Source: Rhizobium leguminosarum (lineage in GTDB: Bacteria; Pseudomonadota; Alphaproteobacteria; Rhizobiales; Rhizobiaceae). Taken from it: a stretch of DNA of 18,920 nucleotides. Under the pieces are notes generated by a model. The model made no database searches. It was not told where the DNA came from and saw only the letters and a list, made by a program, of their open reading frames with translations. The stretch covers positions 1 to 18,920 of the forward strand of contig NZ_LWBS01000460.1 in assembly GCF_001652265.1 (NCBI RefSeq), in the 5' to 3' direction. Of the stretch, positions 1-6,214 are shown piece by piece (within the stretch, counting starts at the first letter, position 1; every line of letters begins with the position of its first letter). Made by a program: the position numbers and the translations under genes.

Positions 1-230
1 GCTGAGTGGATCACCGCTCCACCCGGTACCTCCGACCGCAAGGTAATGTAGCCAGCGGCGGAACCATCCTTGTACATGTTCACCGACTCATTATAGACGC
101 CGGCGCGCACCACAACCTCGTCGCCGGCCTTAAGGTCCGACGCCATCGCGTCGCTGATCGTGCGAAATGGAGAGGAGGCGCTGCCGTTACCACCGCCGCT
201 GCCGGTCGTCGCTACGTAGTATGTCGTCAT
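1..230 (-). CDS. N-terminus of a right-handed beta-helix protein, possibly a secreted glycanase (partial)
   Basis: This is an open frame that starts at the ATG at 230-228 and runs off the left edge; about 76 codons are visible. A GAGGA ribosome-binding site lies about nine bases upstream. The protein begins MTTYYVATTGSGGG and continues with a PFRTISDAM segment, then AGDEVVVRAGVYNESV. That order (YYV.TTG, then PFRTI..A, then GD.V.V..GVYNE) is typical of the first coils of right-handed parallel beta-helix proteins such as polysaccharide lyases and glycanases. There is no N-terminal signal peptide. In rhizobia, glycanases of this kind (the PlyA/ExsH type) leave the cell by a type I system and carry C-terminal calcium-binding repeats, which would lie outside this window. 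The fold is well supported; substrate and secretion route are inference. Confidence 0.7.
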   Translation of the reverse strand, partial: MTTYYVATTGSGGGNGSASSPFRTISDAMASDLKAGDEVVVRAGVYNESVNMYKDGSAAGYITLRSEVPGGAVIHS

Positions 231-700
231 GGTCTTGTTCCTCAACCTTAGCGTTGTTCTTTACCAATTACTAATGTTAGTTAATCAGGCGTTACGGCGG
301 CCGGTTATAGGGCGAGGTTCCGGAGGGCGCAACAGCAACGCCACAGTAAGTGCTTGAGAATCATAGCCATATTGCTGCCACATTATCCAAATCGATCCGA
401 AGTTACAGTTTGAAATACTTGGTGAATTTCGAGTCGTCCAAATTAAGGCAATATTTATATCTCGCCTGCCGCGAATTATTCTTTCTGCAACTATAGCGAC
501 ATGCATCCGTTGAAAACATTTGAAAAATCTGGTGGGCGTGACGGGATTCCTCCCGCCAATGGCGGAATCGAAATTTTTTTCTGAATCTAGCTATTTTGGG
601 CTGAATCGCCTTAAAGATGCCCGCACGCAGCCCTGGATGCATTGAGATTTCTCGTCCATATGCCGCATCCGGTCGCGCTCATGAGTCGCAGCCGCCGGAC
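231..700. other. Non-coding stretch between the beta-helix gene and the tRNA
   Basis: No convincing gene is seen in these 470 bases. The short open frames here lack a good ribosome-binding site and a protein-like composition. Composition is more A/T-rich than the genes, especially 400-600. The left end should hold the leader and promoter of the minus-strand beta-helix gene. The only structured element noted is a hairpin followed by seven T at 545-580. Confidence 0.5.
545..580 (+). terminator. Possible intrinsic terminator, orphan
   Basis: GATTCC (545-550) can pair with GGAATC (564-569), with an inner GCC/GGC pairing. Alternatively CCGCC-AAT-GGCGG forms at 553-565. A run of seven T follows at 574-580. 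It resembles a plus-strand terminator but has no recognised plus-strand gene upstream, so it may be a remnant or chance. Confidence 0.3.
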
Positions 701-777
701 GGCCACTTAGCTCATCTGGATAGAGCACCTGCCTTCTAAGCAGGTTGTCGCAGGTTCGATTCCTGCAGGGGTCGCCA
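701..777 (+). tRNA. tRNA-Arg (anticodon TCT)
   Basis: A 77-nt cloverleaf can be drawn. D stem is GCTC/GAGC. The anticodon stem CCTGC/GCAGG encloses the loop CTTCTAA, so the anticodon is TCT and reads AGA. The variable loop is TTGTC. The T stem GCAGG/CCTGC encloses TTCGATT. The discriminator G is followed by an encoded CCA at 775-777. The acceptor stem is imperfect: 5' GGCCACT against 3' AGGGGTC gives a G-U at the second pair and an A-G mismatch at the fifth. All other arms pair perfectly, so it may be functional, but a decayed or island-associated copy is possible. Confidence 0.88.
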
Positions 778-918
778 TCATTTCAAGGTCCATACCGAAG
801 ACGAAGACATGGGTAATAGCTGGTTTCGGACTCATGTCTGGTCCAGGAGCATGAGCCTGACTGAAAGGCTCCAAGAGCCATTGTCGCTATTCTCTCCAAA
901 GCAAGTTCGCGGAGCGTG

Positions 919-947
919 TTCACATTTCGTTCCCGTGGTGCTAGTCT
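919..947 (+). promoter_or_regulatory. Candidate sigma-70 promoter for the PEP mutase-family gene
   Basis: TTCACA at 919-924 is separated by 17 bases from TAGTCT at 942-947, about 30 bases upstream of the start codon at 978. Both hexamers match the consensus only partly. Spacing and position are right, but this is a weak call. Confidence 0.3.
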
Positions 948-977
948 CACCTTCATTGACGGGCGAGGGGAGGCCTT

Positions 978-1817
978 ATGGATCAAAGGGGCAAATTTGA
1001 GCGACTGAAGGCGCTTCACCAGGGCGACAGGGCTTTTGTCATGCCCAACCCATGGGATGCCGGTTCGGCTCGCCTTCTCGCGAGCCTTGGCTTCGAGGCG
1101 CTCGCGACTACCAGCGCGGGTTACGCCTTTTCCAAAGGAAAATTGGATTCATTTGCGAGCCTTGGACGGGATGAGGTCCTTGAGAACGCCGCCGAGATCG
1201 TTGGCGCTGTTGTTCTTCCTGTCTCTGCCGACCTTGAAGATGGCTTCGGTGCGTCGCCAGAAACCTGTGCGGAAACCATCCGCTTGGCCTGCGAAACCGG
1301 ACTTGTAGGCGGATCGATCGAAGACGCAACAGGTAATCCTGCTGCCCCGATCTACGAGCTATCGCAAGCCGTCGAGCGCATCCATGTTGCAGCAGAGGTC
1401 GCACGCGGTCTGCCTTTCCTTCTTACGGCGCGGGCGGAGAATTATCTTTGGGAGAGACCCGATCTGGACGACACCATCGAACGGCTGCAAGCATTTTCGG
1501 CCGCTGGGGCAGATGTGCTTTACGCCCCCGGTTTGCCGGACATCGAAGCAATCAGAACCGTTTGTGCGGCCGTGGACAAGCCAGTCAACGTGGTCATGGG
1601 TTTGAAAGGGCGAAAATACTCGGTTGCCGAACTGTCGAGCGTCGGAGTACGCCGCGTGAGTGTCGGCGGCTCTTTCGCGCGGGCCGCGCTGGGTGCGTTG
1701 ATGCGCGCCGCTATGGAGGTCAAAACAGCCGGTACGTTTGAATATGCCGACGACGCGCTCTCCGCTGCATTCGCCAGCCAACTGATGTCCCAGGAGAAGC
1801 GCCTGGACAGGCTGTGA
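978..1817 (+). CDS. Isocitrate lyase/phosphoenolpyruvate mutase family protein
   Basis: This is a 279-residue TIM-barrel enzyme of the PEP mutase/isocitrate lyase superfamily, which makes or breaks C-C or C-P bonds in small oxo-acids. Family signs are NPWDAGSAR near residue 24, the TTSAGYA segment (44-50), the acidic metal-binding motif SADLEDGFG (D85 and D88) and GGSIEDATG (E115). The KKCGH catalytic loop of true isocitrate lyases is absent, so the enzyme is neither a glyoxylate-cycle isocitrate lyase nor clearly PrpB. It belongs to the broad, mostly uncharacterised subgroup often labelled oxaloacetate decarboxylase-like or carboxyvinyl-carboxyphosphonate mutase-like. The start is fixed by GAGGGGAGG directly upstream. 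The gene stands alone, with no partner on its strand. Family is secure; substrate is unknown. Confidence 0.88.
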   Translation: MDQRGKFERLKALHQGDRAFVMPNPWDAGSARLLASLGFEALATTSAGYAFSKGKLDSFASLGRDEVLENAAEIVGAVVLPVSADLEDGFGASPETCAETIRLACETGLVGGSIEDATGNPAAPIYELSQAVERIHVAAEVARGLPFLLTARAENYLWERPDLDDTIERLQAFSAAGADVLYAPGLPDIEAIRTVCAAVDKPVNVVMGLKGRKYSVAELSSVGVRRVSVGGSFARAALGALMRAAMEVKTAGTFEYADDALSAAFASQLMSQEKRLDRL

Positions 1818-2138
1818 GTTGGGCAGAAACCAAAGTCGAGAAGCAAAGAGTTCGTCAAGGGACCGCAGCGGCAGTTAGTCTGTCTGCAGTGGGCCGCCCC
1901 GGACGAAACGTCACGGTGACTTTCTTCGCGCGGATGAAACCATCCAGCCCGTAACAGGGCCGGCGGCCGCGGCTCGATCTGGGAGTGTTCATAGAACCCG
2001 GTGCTATCCCGCACTTCCCCCAGCCCTTATACGAGGCAGGCTGCAGCTTTCCGCCATCCGTCCAAGCCCCGTGTATTCGGCTTCGGCGATCAGCGTCGGC
2101 TGCGCGCCTATTGCGTCCTGCCGGATCCAGTAGCGATC
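1818..2138. other. Intergenic stretch with no convincing gene
   Basis: These 321 bases separate the PEP mutase-family gene from the 3' end of the DUF982 gene on the opposite strand. Overlapping frames exist on both strands, but none has a plausible start, ribosome-binding site or recognisable protein composition. No clear terminator with a T run was found. Confidence 0.4.
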
Positions 2139-2402
2139 TCAGTGAACGACCGAGAGGTAGCGGATGCCGGCTTCATCAGCCGCTCTCATCAGCGCTTCCC
2201 GCGCGGCGTGTGGGGGCGTGGTGCCGCGAATGGCGTCGAGGCATGTCCTCACCGCCACGACGTACTCCTCGCCATCATCCCCAGGCCATTCGGAAATGAG
2301 CATGTTGGCTGCGTCGCCGAGAGTTCTGACGACGCTGTATTTATCTTGGCCGCTCATGAGGATCCTCAGTGCGGGAAACTGATGCGATGTGTACCGATTC
2401 AT
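2139..2402 (-). CDS. DUF982 domain-containing protein
   Basis: This is a small protein of 87 residues. The core reads as a V.TLGDAANMLISEWPG block, then a Y..AV.TCLDAI stretch, then AREALMRAADEAGI. That pattern fits DUF982, a small family of unknown function found in many copies in Rhizobium and relatives. The chosen ATG at 2402-2400 has AAGGA nine bases upstream (2416-2412 on the minus strand). An in-frame ATG at 2429 would add nine residues, but the ribosome-binding site then falls inside the gene. The gene is isolated, with no operon partner. No catalytic residues are known for the family. Confidence 0.8.
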   Translation of the reverse strand: MNRYTSHQFPALRILMSGQDKYSVVRTLGDAANMLISEWPGDDGEEYVVAVRTCLDAIRGTTPPHAAREALMRAADEAGIRYLSVVH

Positions 2403-2838
2403 GACATTTGGTCCTTGCATCATAAACATATTAGTAACTCTGCAAGAAGCGTTCCAACTGGAGCTGCAGCATGATCATCCCACGGATGGTTCCGCAAAAA
2501 CAGTCGGCAATGCCTCTCCCGCCAGAAGTCGGGAACTTGTTTTAAACACATTGCCGTCCTATTGATTCTTCTATCGAAATTGCTTGTCGAGCTTGGTTTG
2601 CGCCCTGGCGTCCCAGCTGATCTTTCCTTTCAAAATCGATTTCTGCGCCGTCCGGCAGCCGCCGGAGGGTGATTGTCATGCCGGTTGAGGGGGAATCGTC
2701 ATGAACGCAGGCAATTCTTTGATCGACGCAAGCCTCCGCCAAACACCCATCGTCGCTGCCTGATATGCCTTCGGTCTTTGACCGAGGATGTCAGTGGCGG
2801 CATTTAGGCTGGGTTTTCCAGCCATTGAGGAGAATTTC
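2403..2838. other. Intergenic stretch between DUF982 and the small Gly-rich gene
   Basis: No gene is supported in these 436 bases. A perfect inverted repeat, TCGGTC-TTT-GACCGA, lies at 2771-2785, about 55 bases upstream of the next plus-strand start. It overlaps a TTGACC at 2778-2783 that could serve as a -35 element, though no good -10 follows. A 20-codon frame at 2701-2763 has a good ribosome-binding site but no other support. Confidence 0.4.
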
Positions 2839-3018
2839 ATGAGCAAGACCAATGCAGAAGCACTGTTGCGCAAAATGCAGCGCCAGGTCGCCAATACCAG
2901 TGGCGGTGGCCATCTTGGCGGCACCAACTTCGGTCAGGGCAACGACGCCAAGACCTCGTCCGGAAGCGGCAATCGCCCGGCAGGCAAGGGCAGGCCGCCA
3001 AGTGGCGGCAAACGCTGA
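2839..3018 (+). CDS. Small hypothetical protein with basic Gly/Ser-rich tail
   Basis: The product is 59 residues. The start is set by GAGGAGA (2826-2832), seven bases before the ATG. Residues 1-18 (MSKTNAEALLRKMQRQVA) could form an amphipathic helix. From about residue 20 onward it is low-complexity and rich in Gly, Ser, Asn and Lys, ending in Pro/Gly/Lys. There is no signal peptide and no membrane segment. A strong ribosome-binding site, a strong terminator 75 bases downstream and ordinary codon use argue for a real expressed gene. A disordered, possibly nucleic-acid-binding role is a guess from charge only; the family is not recognised. Confidence 0.65.
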   Translation: MSKTNAEALLRKMQRQVANTSGGGHLGGTNFGQGNDAKTSSGSGNRPAGKGRPPSGGKR

Positions 3019-3091
3019 CGACAGCGCCGCGCCTTTTAAGCCGCGCAAAGGACGCTGTAGCACTTTGAATGGCTGCATCGCGATTGAAGAC

Positions 3092-3120
3092 AACCCCGCC
3101 ATAATGGCGGGGTTTTGTTT
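3092..3120 (+). terminator. Intrinsic terminator after the small Gly-rich gene
   Basis: CCCCGCCA (3094-3101) pairs with TGGCGGGG (3105-3112) around a three-base loop and is followed by TTTTGTTT. Two A before the stem pair with the first T, lengthening it. It lies about 75 bases beyond the stop at 3018. Confidence 0.85.
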
Positions 3121-3167
3121 GATGGGCCTCTGAAGGCCTACGGCGGATTGGATCTGCTCGGCTCTTC

Positions 3168-3479
3168 TCAGCGATCCAGGAAATGATCGAAGTAGACCTG
3201 GGGGATGGGGTAGGCGTAGACGCCCCTGTCGACGAAACTGTACCTATAGAGGCAACTTCTGAGAGCCGCGTTGTAATAGAGGCTGTGCGGGTCCGTTGAG
3301 CCGCGTCGCCATGAGCCTGCCTCCGGCACGCACCGCTGAAGCACTTTATCGTATCGAGCCAGGAGCGCCGGGTCGGTGTCGACCCGAATGCCGCTGTAGG
3401 ATTGATAGTTTGAAGGAGATTCTGCGGCCGATATACAGCCCAGGCTAAGTGCAAGACTAACGACTGCCATCAATCTCAT
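3168..3479 (-). CDS. Small secreted hypothetical protein
   Basis: The product is 103 residues. The N-terminus MRLMAVVSLALSLGCISA is a typical Sec signal peptide, with likely cleavage after Ala18 (ISA, then AES). The Cys in LSLGC is not in a canonical lipobox. The mature part, about 85 residues, has two Cys (in QRCVPE and RSCLYR) that could form a disulphide in the periplasm, and many Tyr and Arg. AGGGGG about ten bases before the ATG supports the start. The terminator at 3092-3120 faces it from the convergent gene and may serve both. I do not recognise the family; periplasmic or secreted location is inferred from the signal peptide. Confidence 0.6.
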   Translation of the reverse strand: MRLMAVVSLALSLGCISAAESPSNYQSYSGIRVDTDPALLARYDKVLQRCVPEAGSWRRGSTDPHSLYYNAALRSCLYRYSFVDRGVYAYPIPQVYFDHFLDR

Positions 3480-3536
3480 TGGATTTATTCCCCCTGATCG
3501 ATCATCGAAGTATCGAGCAGAACGTTATTAGTTCCA

Positions 3537-3614
3537 GTGCCTGCGGGCAAGGCCGCTCGTTGCGGCGTCTACATCGGCGGCGTGATCTTCTGGATGGCCG
3601 ACCGTGAGAAATGA
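3537..3614 (+). CDS. Candidate very small ORF or gene remnant
   Basis: A frame open from about 3496 ends at TGA 3612-3614. From GTG at 3537 it encodes 25 residues, including a hydrophobic stretch (CGVYIGGVIFWMA) followed by DREK. Codons from 3546 onward are almost all those preferred in the neighbouring genes. No ribosome-binding site precedes the GTG. A strong hairpin followed by AATTTT lies 38 bases beyond the stop on the same strand. It could be a tiny membrane peptide or the tail of a decayed gene. Confidence 0.25.
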   Translation: MPAGKAARCGVYIGGVIFWMADREK

Positions 3615-3651
3615 GCGAGATCATCTCGCCAAGCGCACCGGCGGCTTGAGA

Positions 3652-3682
3652 GCTGCCGCCACAGAATGGCGGCAGCAATTTT
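3652..3682 (+). terminator. Strong hairpin with short T run
   Basis: GCTGCCGCCA (3652-3661) pairs perfectly with TGGCGGCAGC (3667-3676) around a five-base loop, followed by AATTTT. The T run is on the plus strand only. On the minus strand the hairpin begins 14 bases past the DUF3597 stop and may end or protect that transcript without a U run. Confidence 0.6.
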
Positions 3683-3689
3683 GTACCGA

Positions 3690-4124
3690 TCAATCCAAGA
3701 GATCGGCGGGAACCCTGCCGCCATTTTCCGAAAGCCGCTTCATCAGCGCCTTGTGCAGCCACATGTTCATTTTTGCGGAATCGTTGGTGTCGCCGGTATA
3801 ACCGAGTTCAGCGGCAAGTTCCTTGCGCTCGGTCAGGCTGGCATCCATCCCGACGGCTTTCATCAGGTCCACGATCGAGTGGCGCCAATCGAGTTTTTGA
3901 CCACTCTTCTTCACAGCCGCGTCGAGGATGGGCACGATATCGACTGTGGCTGTAGCGGTGGCCGGCTTGCTCTGCGGGGCTGGGGCCGCAGGCGTCGGAC
4001 TGGGCGCTGCCGACGGTGAGGCAGGCGCTTGAGCCGGCTCTACCTTCGGCGGGCCGGCGGCAACGGGTTCGGCTGCTTTCGCCTCTCCGAAGATTGCATG
4101 TTTGATTTTGTCGAAAATGCCCAT
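3690..4124 (-). CDS. DUF3597 domain-containing protein
   Basis: The product is 144 residues. Residues 1-12 (MGIFDKIKHAIF) form a short helix typical of the family. Residues about 17-60 are a low-complexity Ala/Pro linker. The conserved C-terminal domain follows: VDIVPILDAAVKK, then LDWRHSIVDLMKAVGMD, then RKELAAELGYTGDTNDSAKMN and a closing NGGRVPADLLD. The domain matches DUF3597, distantly LysM-associated in some members, with no assigned function. GGAGG seven bases before the ATG fixes the start. There is no signal peptide. The gene is monocistronic, with a strong hairpin just past its stop. Function unknown. Confidence 0.85.
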   Translation of the reverse strand: MGIFDKIKHAIFGEAKAAEPVAAGPPKVEPAQAPASPSAAPSPTPAAPAPQSKPATATATVDIVPILDAAVKKSGQKLDWRHSIVDLMKAVGMDASLTERKELAAELGYTGDTNDSAKMNMWLHKALMKRLSENGGRVPADLLD

Positions 4125-4639
4125 TCTAAACCTCCAGTTCCATCAGATCAGAACATGTTGAAACATGGACCTCCCGCTTGATATATCCAGGCGGAAAGGG
4201 AGTTATTTTTGGCGTGTTCAATCGTCGGTGGAAAAGTCAATGCTCGCGACAGATATGACCGATCTCGAGGAAGAGTTCCCATCGGATTATTCGCCGCCAT
4301 GCGCGCTGGAAAACCGAGCTCTGCTTGCAGAGGTCCTGCTGCCTGCTGAATATTGCTGGCGCCGTCGGAGGAAATACTCCGCCGGCTCTCCAGTTGCTGC
4401 AAGACATGTTCGCTTTCGGCACAGTCGGGCAGATAATTCGCACTTCAATAACTGTGAATCAACATCGTACGCCGCCGAACCGACTTGCTGCGCCGTCTTG
4501 TGAAACATTCGTCATCCCTTCACGTTGCCTTGCCATGGACGTCCTGTAGTTGCAGGCGTCCGATCGATCGAAGGCACGCGCGTTCCTCGATTTTCGACTG
4601 CCGGGCAGATCGTTCGGCGGAATGGAAACGGAGGAAAAC
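4125..4639. other. Intergenic stretch with an imperfect palindrome
   Basis: These 515 bases lie between two divergently placed genes, DUF3597 on minus and the repeat protein on plus, and should hold both promoters. Open frames on both strands between 4165 and 4549 have no ribosome-binding site and mirror one another because of an imperfect 80-bp inverted repeat centred near 4363. No clear -35/-10 pair was identified. Confidence 0.4.
4324..4403. repeat. Imperfect inverted repeat, about 80 bp
   Basis: CTTGCAG (4324-4330) is mirrored by CTGCAAG (4397-4403). Nearer the centre (about 4341-4355 against 4373-4386) GCC, GC, GA and TATT blocks also match their complements. The middle of each arm is unpaired. 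It is intergenic and could be a degenerate palindromic element or a structured leader; no known family was recognised. Confidence 0.35.
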
Positions 4640-5243
4640 ATGACAGATAACCACCATAGACTGTCCTTTGCAGTGCTCGCATCCGCCTGCGCCCTCCTTG
4701 CCATGACGGCGAGCGATGCGCGTGCGATCGATGTCGGTGTGTCGGTGAATGCAGGCAACGCCGTCGGCGCCGATGTCGGGGCTTCGCTTGGCGGTGGGAG
4801 CGGCATCAGCGCCGATGCCGATGCTTCCGTTGGCGGCTCGAACGGCGTCAATGCCGATGCGAGCGCCGATGTCGGCGGCGGCAACGGTGTCGACGCAGAC
4901 GCCAAGGCCAGGCTTGGCGGCGGGCGCGGCGTCAATGCCGATCTCGATGCACGCACCGGCGGTTCCAACGGAATCGATGCCAAGGCCGGCCTCGTTCGGC
5001 AGCGGTAATGGCGTCGATGCCAATCTCGCTATCCGCCGTGTAGACGAGGCTGGCGGCAATGCCACGGCGACGCCCGCCAGCACCCTCAGCGCGTCGCAGA
5101 CACGCACCCTGGAGGCCGTCCGCAGCATGCCTGTCAATGACCAGCGAAAGATGCTCGTCCGTTGCGCCGATATCTCCGCCTCTGGCGGTGATTCCGGCCT
5201 TGCCGGTCTCTGCAGTCTGCTGCAGGCGACAGCCTCCCGCTGA
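4640..5243 (+). pseudogene. Secreted 14-residue-repeat protein, frameshifted
   Basis: GGAGG precedes the ATG at 4640. Residues 1-29 are a Sec signal peptide ending SDARA before IDVG. A series of 14-residue repeats with the consensus [VLT]-G-G-x-N-G-[VI]-[ND]-A-D-A-x-A-x follows. The frame breaks near 4994: the opening frame stops at 5006-5008, while the +1 frame continues in the same repeat (GSGNGVDAN), then a non-repeat C-terminal domain with two Cys ending at 5243. A strong terminator follows. Losing two bases at the break would explain the shift and keep the 14-residue period. If read through, the product would be about 201 residues, exported, Gly/Asn/Asp-rich and perhaps surface-exposed or metal-binding (inference). 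A sequencing error remains possible. Confidence 0.65.
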
Positions 5244-5252
5244 ACATGCAAA

Positions 5253-5284
5253 ACCCGCCGAGCCAGCGGCTCGGCGGGTCTTTT
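5253..5284 (+). terminator. Intrinsic terminator after the repeat-protein gene
   Basis: A perfect 12-bp stem, ACCCGCCGAGCC (5253-5264) with GGCTCGGCGGGT (5268-5279), has a three-base loop and is followed by CTTTTC. It starts ten bases past the stop at 5243, which supports the downstream frame as the true gene end. Confidence 0.88.
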
Positions 5285-5301
5285 CAAAGGGATGCTTCGA
5301 T

Positions 5302-5409
5302 CTAAAGCATGTTGCGCAAAAGTGTGCAGCGTTTTTGCGACAACGACACACGTAAAAACAAAGGCCTAAAGCGCGAGGAGCGAATCCGAAAGATCGCGAC
5401 GCGCTTTAG
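5302..5409. repeat. RIME-like palindromic intergenic repeat, 108 bp
   Basis: Two inverted repeats stand side by side. The first pairs GTTGCGCAAAA with TTTTGCGACAAC around GTGTGCAGCG. The second is bounded by CTAAAGCGCG and CGCGCTTTAG (to 5409). The outer ends also share CTAAAGC. The motifs and the length of about 108 bp resemble the Rhizobium-specific intergenic mosaic element RIME1, which is scattered between genes in rhizobia. The right end overlaps the aapP stop codon (TAA at 5408-5406). Beyond aapP the element could fold in the mRNA and act as a 3' stabiliser or terminator. Confidence 0.75.
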
Positions 5410-6179
5410 TGTAGGATCTGGCTGAGGAACAGCTTGGTGCGTTCGTGCTGCGGATTGTCGAAGAACTCGGCCGGTGAATTCTGCTCGACGATCTGGCCCT
5501 GATCCATGAAGATGACGCGGTTGGCGACCTGGCGGGCAAAGCCCATTTCGTGCGTGACGCAGAGCATGGTCATGCCTTCCTCGGCAAGACCCACCATGGT
5601 GTCGAGCACTTCCTTGATCATTTCGGGATCGAGCGCCGAGGTCGGCTCGTCGAACAGCATGATCTTCGGGTTCATGCACAGCGACCGGGCGATCGCCACG
5701 CGCTGCTGCTGGCCGCCGGAGAGCTGGCCCGGATATTTGTTGGCCTGCTCCGGAATCTTGACCCGCTTGAGGAAGTGCATAGCCACTTCTTCGGCCTGCT
5801 TCTTCGGCATCTTGCGCACCCAGATCGGCGCCAGCGTGCAGTTTTCGAGGATCGTCAGGTGCGGGAAGAGGTTGAAGTGCTGGAACACCATGCCGACTTC
5901 GCGCCGCACTTCGTCGATCTTCTTCAGGTCGTTGGTGAGCTCGGTGCCATCGACGATGATGTTGCCCTTCTGATGCTCTTCCAGGCGATTGATGCAGCGG
6001 ATCATCGTCGACTTGCCCGAGCCCGACGGGCCGGCGATGACGATGCGCTCGCCACGCATGACCTTCAGGTTGATGTCGCGCAGCACGTGGAAATCGCCGT
6101 ACCACTTGTTCATGTTGATGATCTCGACCGCCACTTCCGTTGCGGAAACGGTGAGCTTTTTCGCTGGAGCTTCAGCCAT
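5406..6179 (-). CDS. aapP: General amino-acid ABC transporter, ATP-binding protein AapP
   Basis: AapP is the cytoplasmic ATPase that powers the Aap importer. The 257 residues carry all ABC motifs: Walker [10 protein letters not shown] (50-58), Q-loop Q100, signature LSGGQQQR (153-160), Walker B IMLFDEP (173-179) and the switch His210. The length is usual for polar amino-acid transporter ATPases of the GlnQ/HisP group. AAGGGA precedes the ATG. It is the last gene of aapJQMP, 35 bases after aapM on the same strand. The TAA stop lies inside the RIME-like repeat, so the gene's end coincides with the edge of that repeat. Identity rests on family motifs plus the complete operon order. Confidence 0.95.
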   Translation of the reverse strand: MAEAPAKKLTVSATEVAVEIINMNKWYGDFHVLRDINLKVMRGERIVIAGPSGSGKSTMIRCINRLEEHQKGNIIVDGTELTNDLKKIDEVRREVGMVFQHFNLFPHLTILENCTLAPIWVRKMPKKQAEEVAMHFLKRVKIPEQANKYPGQLSGGQQQRVAIARSLCMNPKIMLFDEPTSALDPEMIKEVLDTMVGLAEEGMTMLCVTHEMGFARQVANRVIFMDQGQIVEQNSPAEFFDNPQHERTKLFLSQILH

Positions 6180-6214
6180 GATTATTTTCCCTTATTTTTA
6201 TCGTTTTAGCGTTC

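Noticed and set aside
2542..2742. 66-residue minus-strand frame (TLRRLPDGAEIDFE)
   Set aside because: TTG start with no good ribosome-binding site and no recognised family; the shorter ATG version at 2679 also lacks one. Could be a remnant, not supported as a gene.
2701..2763. 20-residue plus-strand ORF with GAGGGGG ahead of ATG
   Set aside because: A good ribosome-binding site alone is too little; no following gene is coupled to it and the peptide shows no features.
4165..4503. 112-residue plus-strand frame in the intergenic region
   Set aside because: No ribosome-binding site and atypical composition; its similarity to the minus-strand frame comes from an imperfect palindrome.
4520..5287. 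255-residue minus-strand frame over the repeat protein
   Set aside because: It mirrors the 14-residue repeats of the plus-strand gene and has no ribosome-binding site or signal; the plus strand has a signal peptide and terminator.
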